NCBI GenBank assembly: GCA_044225825.1
Contig: JBGAIB010000001.1
Location: 124,001 to 188,000, forward strand
DNA: 64,000 nt
From: Bog-950 sp044225825
GTDB lineage: Bacteria > Bacteroidota > Bacteroidia > Chitinophagales > LD1
Direction of reading: 5' to 3'
Below the pieces are notes generated by a model, which worked only from the letters and a program-made list of their open reading frames with translations, did not search any database and was not told the DNA's origin. The translations under genes were made by a program, and so were the position numbers. How positions within the stretch are numbered: the stretch's first letter is position 1; the number at the start of each line of letters is the position of its first letter. Of the stretch, positions 59,083-64,000 are shown one piece after another.

Positions 59083-62000
59083 GTGAGAAGGACTTTTACG
59101 CTAATCTTATTGTTTTGCCTGGGCACGTTTGTGACCCTGAAAGCCCAGCTTAATTGCGCTTTCAGCCCATCGGCAACAGAGGGCTGCCCCCCTTTTAATG
59201 TGGTATTTACTCCCCAGCAAATAGGAGGGGGCGCGACCCACTACTGGGAATTTGATAACGGCAACACCTCCACTTCAGTAACTCCAACAGCCACTTATAG
59301 CAGTTCGGGCATTTATAACGTCATGCACGTAATTAGCAATGGAGGCTTACACGATACCTGTTACCAGCAGATACGTGTGTTTGTTCCGGCATCGCCTAAT
59401 TTTATTTCTGCCGACAACAGTGGCTGCGTACAGCCCTGCCATATGGTACACTTTACCAATACCTCGATACCCGGCGAAAGCCCTATTGCGGAAGCGGTAT
59501 GGAACTTTGGCGACGGCGGTTTGCCTATCAGCGCTTATAACGCACAACACTGTTATAGCACAGCAGGCTCCTATAACGTAACGCTAATTGTACGCGATAC
59601 AAATAACTGCCAAACCAGTTTTACCATACCAAATTTTGTAACTATTGGTGCAGGGCCCACTGTAAATATTACCAACACCAGCCCTACACAATCGTGCACC
59701 TCTCCTACTTCCGTAGTTTTTGCATCTTCAGGCTCTTCGCCCAACGGTGCTGTAAACTATAACTGGAATTTCGGCAACGGATTTTCGTCGCAACAAAACC
59801 CTACGCAATCTTTCACAACGGGTATTTACGATCCGTATGTAGTAGCTACCGACCCGTTCGGTTGCCAGGATACAGCTTTTACACATGTAGAAATTACCGT
59901 GGTACAAGCCGGTTTTACCTCCAATACCACCAATGCCTGTTCGGGTACTGCCGTTCAATTTACCGATACTTCAAATTATGCCTCTTCGTGGGCATGGACA
60001 TTTGGCGACGGCGGCACTTCCTTCAGCCAAAACCCTACGCATACCTACGCCAATACCGGCACTTACACTGTTACTTTAACGGTAACCTACAATGGTTGCA
60101 GTGATTCGTATACCGCAACTAACTATATTAATGTAACAACGCCTGTACCGGTTAGTTTTTCAGCCCCGGACACATCGGATTGTACGGCACCACTAACCAT
60201 TAACTTTAACAGTAGCGCACCAGGCGCTACCAGCTATAACTGGACATTTGGAGACGGGGGAACTGCTACCACGGCTAACCCACCACATACTTATAATTCA
60301 ACCGGTGTTTTTGCGGTTTCATTAAGTGTAACCAACAGCGCAGGTTGTGTAAGTACATACAGTCGTCCGGGTTACATCCACATTGGTGATATCAATGCGC
60401 TGTTTACCGTAGATTCCACCCATGGCTGTGCACCTACATTGCTGCACTTTTTTAATAGCAGCACCTCTAACGGGCCAATTACCAGCTATGCCTGGGACTT
60501 TGGCGATGGCGGAACTGCCTCAACGGCGAATCCTTTACATGTATACGCCAATGCAGGAACCTTTGCTGTTTCCTTAACTATTACCAACCAGGAAGGCTGC
60601 ACCAGCACCTATACATTGCCCGACAGTATTAAAATTGGCCAAACGCTAAGTCCTGCATTTACGGCCAACCCACTTATACAGTGCGTAAACAACACCATTA
60701 CTTTTACAAATAATACCCTAAACACAGGTCCTCAGACCACCTATCTATGGAACTTTGGTGACGGCCAAACCAGTACTTTGTTCTCACCAACTCATGAGTA
60801 TTCTGATACAGGGCATTTTGATATAACCTTAACCGTAATTAACCAGGGTTGCAGCGCTACGCTGGTTAAAGTAAAATACATTCAAATAGTAGTGCCGCGT
60901 GCCGATTTCCTGTTCGATTTTAATTGCAGCAGCCCCACCACGGTTGATTTCCGCGATACATCAATAGGAGCCGATTCATGGTTCTGGGATTTTGGCGATG
61001 GCAGCAGCTCCACTCAACAAAGCCCAACGCACACCTTCCCAAGTCAGAGTAACTACACGGTAACACTTGTGGTTTACAACTCCGTAACCGGTTGCACCGA
61101 TTCAACCAAGAAGCAGTTACCTATTGGTACACCTGCCGCCAGCTTCGGAAGCGATAAGACCAGCGGATGTTATAATCTTACGGTTGCCTTTTCAGACTCA
61201 TCGGTTTTTGCCAGTGCATGGACCTGGGATTTTGGCGATGGCTCGCCTTTAAGCAGCGCTCAGAAACCGACACACGTTTACACCGATACAGGTCAATATA
61301 CTGTAACGCTAATTATCAATCCCGGTCAACTTTGTTCAGATACCATAGTAAAAGTTAATTACATAACTGTATATGGTGTTAAAGTGAAACCAACTGCCCA
61401 ACCGCTTACAGGTTGTATACCGTTGAATGTTCAGTTAATGGATAGCAGTACTTCGTTTATGGGTAACGTGGTTAGCTGGACCTGGGTGCTGATGCCCGGT
61501 GACAGCGCCTTTATAATTAACCCAAGCTATACCTATACCACTTCGGGTGCGCATCCGATTCGTTTAGCCGTTGTTGACGATAATGGATGTAGAGCGTCTA
61601 CCACTTTAACTGTAACCGGCCGCGAAGTTACAGCAGCCTTTACCGTAGACAGCATAGCCTGTCCAGGAGAAAGCCTGCAATTCAACAACCTTAGTACAGG
61701 AGTAAGTGCAGGAGCGCTGAGTTATGATTGGATATTTGGCGACAATACGACTAGTACCAATCAAAACCCTACACATGCTTACGCACAATCAGGCGCCTAC
61801 TATCCAATGCTGATCGTTAGCAGCGTGGGAGGATGTTCAGATACATTAATCGTTCCTACGCCAATACAAGTAGATACTCCTATTGCCGATTTTTATGTAA
61901 CGACCAACTTTGCGCCATGTCCGCCATTCCCGGTTCAGTTTTATAATACTACCAACAGGACCGATTTGAAGTGGCTATGGTATTTTGGCGATGGCGATAC

Positions 62001-63612
62001 CAGTACTGCCTTCGAACCATTGCACGTTTATTTCTTCCCGGGTGACTACGACGTTACCTTAATAGCCTGGGATAGTTCGGGTTGTGTTGACACTATTACG
62101 TATATTGATTTGATACGCGTTCGCGGGCCTATAGGTAACTTTACACTTGTGCCTGACAGCGGATGTGTTCCACTGACTGTAACTATAAGTGGTTCAGTAC
62201 AAAGCACAGTAAACATCGTAGCTGATTTAGGCGATGGTGTTTCTTTCCAGGATACGATTAACTTAACCCACACCTATAACAATGTAGGTAATTACTACCC
62301 GGTTTATACGCTAACAGATAGTGTAGGCTGCGTGGTAGCTTATCCGGTTGATACCGTTGTAGTAGGATTGATCCCTTATCCTAATCTGCCTCCGGATACC
62401 ACGGTATGTAAGGGTAACTATATACAATTTAATGTGCCGGTAGGGGACCATTTTCAATGGACCTCGAATATGAGCCAGACTTATTTAACCTGCGATACCT
62501 GCCGCGACCCGATAAGCATGGCACCAGATACGATGATTTACTACGTGACTGCCACCACCAATCTGGGATGCCAGGCTAAGGATACCATACTGGTGAATGT
62601 AGATGCGTTACCACAAATCTTCCCCGGTATTTCGTACCGTATTTGTCCTAATGATACGCTGCAATTATCAGCCGGACCAAATGTTACAGCTGCCGTTTGG
62701 ACACCTAACCAGTTTATTAACGACACCAACCTGGTAAATCCAAAGGTATGGCCTCCGGATACAACCATCTATCGTGTAACAGGGTCCAATGCTACCGGTT
62801 GTAGTATATCACGTATAGTGCGGGTTTATACCATCAGCAAAGTTGATGCGGATATTCTTGAAGACACCGTACTGGTTTGCGAGGGTACCAGCATACCATT
62901 GCATGCGGCTCTTTACGAAGGAAGCAATAATGATACATCCTTCAACTGGGTACCAGGTTTATACCTGAATGATAATTCCATTCAAAATCCGACCTTGATA
63001 GCTCCACCGGGAGTTTATGACTACTCGGTGATTGTGAGCAGTTCAACCTGCATACCTGATACTGATGTAGTGCATGTAACCATTGGCGCAACCCCGGATC
63101 TGGAAGCAGGCGACGACCAGACGGTTGCCGTTGGCACTACTATTCAGTTGTATGCTGCTTCACCGGGTAATATCAATTATCAATGGAGCCCAACTGCAGA
63201 TTCGCTGAGTTGCGTAACCTGCCGCCGTCCATTTATTACCGCCAATCAAACTCAAACGGTATATGTAACTGCGATCAACGAGTTTGGATGCAAAGCGCTG
63301 GACTCGGTTCAAATACGGGTTGTAGGTTGCGATCCTAACTGGATTTTTGTTCCGAACACCTTTACACCGAACGAAGACGGATTAAATGATAAACTGTTTG
63401 TGCGCGGTATAGGATTACGTAAACTGGAATACTTCCGTGTTTATGACCGCTGGGGCCACCTGGTTTATGATTCGAAAGATGTGAACGATGGTTGGGATGG
63501 CAAAGTAAATGGCAAGGCTGCCGAAGTTGCCACCTATGTTTACCTGGTTAAAGGCGAATGCACCAGCGGTAATACCGTTGAAAAACAAGGCAACGTAACA
63601 CTGATAAGATAG
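59083..63612 (+). CDS. Large PKD-repeat surface protein with gliding-motility-associated C-terminal domain
   Basis: 1509 aa starting at a GTG; signal peptide RRTFTLILLFCLGTFVTLKAQ. About thirteen PKD modules run from residue 25 to about 1100, marked by WxFGDG cores (for example WNFGDGGLP, WTFGDGGTS, WDFGDGSSS, WYFGDGDTS); one is degenerate (WTWVLMPGDS). Then come three or so Ig-like units with CDTC and CVTC pairs, then the type B sorting domain (FVPNTFTPNEDGLNDKLFVRG, RVYDRWGHLVYDSKDVNDGWDGKVNGK, VYLVKGEC). It is exported by T9SS as an adhesin or filament-like surface protein. A terminator follows. Repeated FGDG codons make short DNA repeats that could recombine. Confidence 0.94.
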   Translation: MRRTFTLILLFCLGTFVTLKAQLNCAFSPSATEGCPPFNVVFTPQQIGGGATHYWEFDNGNTSTSVTPTATYSSSGIYNVMHVISNGGLHDTCYQQIRVFVPASPNFISADNSGCVQPCHMVHFTNTSIPGESPIAEAVWNFGDGGLPISAYNAQHCYSTAGSYNVTLIVRDTNNCQTSFTIPNFVTIGAGPTVNITNTSPTQSCTSPTSVVFASSGSSPNGAVNYNWNFGNGFSSQQNPTQSFTTGIYDPYVVATDPFGCQDTAFTHVEITVVQAGFTSNTTNACSGTAVQFTDTSNYASSWAWTFGDGGTSFSQNPTHTYANTGTYTVTLTVTYNGCSDSYTATNYINVTTPVPVSFSAPDTSDCTAPLTINFNSSAPGATSYNWTFGDGGTATTANPPHTYNSTGVFAVSLSVTNSAGCVSTYSRPGYIHIGDINALFTVDSTHGCAPTLLHFFNSSTSNGPITSYAWDFGDGGTASTANPLHVYANAGTFAVSLTITNQEGCTSTYTLPDSIKIGQTLSPAFTANPLIQCVNNTITFTNNTLNTGPQTTYLWNFGDGQTSTLFSPTHEYSDTGHFDITLTVINQGCSATLVKVKYIQIVVPRADFLFDFNCSSPTTVDFRDTSIGADSWFWDFGDGSSSTQQSPTHTFPSQSNYTVTLVVYNSVTGCTDSTKKQLPIGTPAASFGSDKTSGCYNLTVAFSDSSVFASAWTWDFGDGSPLSSAQKPTHVYTDTGQYTVTLIINPGQLCSDTIVKVNYITVYGVKVKPTAQPLTGCIPLNVQLMDSSTSFMGNVVSWTWVLMPGDSAFIINPSYTYTTSGAHPIRLAVVDDNGCRASTTLTVTGREVTAAFTVDSIACPGESLQFNNLSTGVSAGALSYDWIFGDNTTSTNQNPTHAYAQSGAYYPMLIVSSVGGCSDTLIVPTPIQVDTPIADFYVTTNFAPCPPFPVQFYNTTNRTDLKWLWYFGDGDTSTAFEPLHVYFFPGDYDVTLIAWDSSGCVDTITYIDLIRVRGPIGNFTLVPDSGCVPLTVTISGSVQSTVNIVADLGDGVSFQDTINLTHTYNNVGNYYPVYTLTDSVGCVVAYPVDTVVVGLIPYPNLPPDTTVCKGNYIQFNVPVGDHFQWTSNMSQTYLTCDTCRDPISMAPDTMIYYVTATTNLGCQAKDTILVNVDALPQIFPGISYRICPNDTLQLSAGPNVTAAVWTPNQFINDTNLVNPKVWPPDTTIYRVTGSNATGCSISRIVRVYTISKVDADILEDTVLVCEGTSIPLHAALYEGSNNDTSFNWVPGLYLNDNSIQNPTLIAPPGVYDYSVIVSSSTCIPDTDVVHVTIGATPDLEAGDDQTVAVGTTIQLYAASPGNINYQWSPTADSLSCVTCRRPFITANQTQTVYVTAINEFGCKALDSVQIRVVGCDPNWIFVPNTFTPNEDGLNDKLFVRGIGLRKLEYFRVYDRWGHLVYDSKDVNDGWDGKVNGKAAEVATYVYLVKGECTSGNTVEKQGNVTLIR

Positions 63613-63630
63613 CGAACAACTACCGATATA

Positions 63631-63660
63631 TTAAAAGCAGGCCTTAGCCTGCTTTTTTAA
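63631..63660. terminator. Bidirectional terminator
   Basis: AAAAGCAGGC, loop CTTA, GCCTGCTTTTTT with AT-rich flanks that extend the pairing (TATATTAA on the left, TTAATATA on the right). Lies between the convergent PKD protein gene and the DUF58 gene. Confidence 0.92.
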
Positions 63661-63678
63661 TATATCCTGGTGCCAAGG

Positions 63679-64000
63679 TTATAACATTTTGGTGCGCTTC
63701 ATCAGAAAAGGCAGGAGCACCTGGCGGAAATCGTTATTTATATCGGCTTCTACAAAATCTATTTGATACTGTCCGCAACGCAGTTTTAGTTCCTGCTCAA
63801 AGCGTTTCATCTGTTGCACATAGAACTCTTTTACCTGATTGCTGTGCAGTTTCACCTTCTCACCAGTTTCCATATCAATAAACTGATAAGGGCGGTTTTC
63901 GAATTCAAATTCCAGTTCCTTGCTTTTATCTACCACATGAAACAGCACCACTTCGTGTTTGTTATATTTCAAGTGTTGCAGGGCGGCAAACAGGCGGTCG
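63679..64000 (-). CDS. DUF58-domain protein, C-terminal part (5' end outside window)
   Basis: The frame is open to the right edge; the last 106 or so residues are seen (DRLFAALQHLKYNKHEVVLF ... MKRTKML). The visible piece matches the C-terminal region of DUF58 proteins of Bacteroidota (HEVVLFHVVDKSKELEFEFENRPYQFIDMETGE, CGQYQIDFVEADINNDFRQVLLPFLMKR). DUF58 proteins usually sit beside a MoxR ATPase and von Willebrand A domain genes in the bat operon; those would lie beyond the window. Possible role in envelope stress tolerance. The complete start cannot be determined. Confidence 0.9.
   Translation of the reverse strand, partial: DRLFAALQHLKYNKHEVVLFHVVDKSKELEFEFENRPYQFIDMETGEKVKLHSNQVKEFYVQQMKRFEQELKLRCGQYQIDFVEADINNDFRQVLLPFLMKRTKML

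Noticed and set aside
1..64000. CRISPR arrays, prophage, insertion sequences, rRNA or tRNA genes
   Set aside because: No regularly spaced direct repeats of CRISPR length, no transposase or integrase products and no RNA-gene signatures were seen on either strand.

Overview
The window comes from a member of the Bacteroidota, probably an aerobic, Chitinophagales- or Cytophagales-like bacterium. The evidence is type IX secretion C-terminal domains (three proteins), a TonB-dependent receptor with a carboxypeptidase-regulatory-like N-terminus, a PKD-repeat protein ending in a gliding-motility-associated domain, an alternative complex III operon, SPII lipoproteins whose lipobox Cys is followed by Lys or His rather than Asp, and candidate promoters of the TTTG-N19/20-TAnnTTTG type. 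I see no rRNA, tRNA, CRISPR array, insertion sequence or prophage.

Layout. 1-2.8 kb: two lipoprotein genes (the first cut by the left edge) and a 508-aa helical protein of unknown function. 2.8-3.8 kb: a DksA-like protein with a histone-like Lys/Ala/Pro-rich tail. 3.95-18.85 kb: a long minus-strand respiratory block. It is transcribed from actA (18.85 kb) down through actBCDEF (alternative complex III), then ctaC, ctaD, ctaB, two subunit III genes and subunit IV of an aa3-type cytochrome c oxidase. Electrons pass from menaquinol through ActB/ActA/ActE to CuA and the heme-copper centre. ctaB, which makes the heme O precursor of heme A, carries a 2-base frameshift in its conserved PHFW motif.

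19.3-30.5 kb: a mixed housekeeping stretch. It holds a SUMF1-fold protein, an RRM RNA-binding protein, two large membrane glycosyltransferase-like proteins, a YdjM-type hydrolase, DprA, an M1 peptidase fused to a probable Omp85-like barrel, a small HExxH protein and a PTPS/QueD enzyme. 30.5-36.1 kb: a nuclease, an RmlD-like reductase, a 7-dehydrocholesterol-reductase homologue, SucB and a sterol-desaturase-family protein. 36.5-41.9 kb: TetR regulator, ABC exporter with a degenerate ATPase, HlyD and TolC (a tripartite export system). 41.9-48.8 kb: SRAP peptidase, a T9SS-exported serine hydrolase, RibBA and three glycosyltransferases.

49.0-51.7 kb: an adjacent pair encoding a eukaryote-type squalene synthase and a squalene epoxidase, preceded by a dense array of GCGAA/TTCGC repeats. 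Together with the 7-dehydrocholesterol-reductase homologue and the sterol-desaturase-family gene 13-17 kb away, this suggests sterol (oxidosqualene-derived) metabolism, which is rare in bacteria. No oxidosqualene cyclase lies in the window, so the pathway is incomplete as seen here. This is the most interesting content.

51.7-64 kb: a lipoprotein, a TonB-dependent receptor, a TPR protein, 3-hydroxybutyryl-CoA dehydrogenase, a PAP2 phosphatase, a tiny protein that is only a signal peptide plus T9SS domain, a 1509-aa PKD-repeat surface protein, and the end of a DUF58 gene cut by the right edge.

Two intergenic regions deserve attention besides the sterol genes: a convergent gap at 36.1-36.5 kb with six copies of a TTGTGCA element, and a 530-bp gap upstream of ctaC with a perfect CRP-type palindrome.
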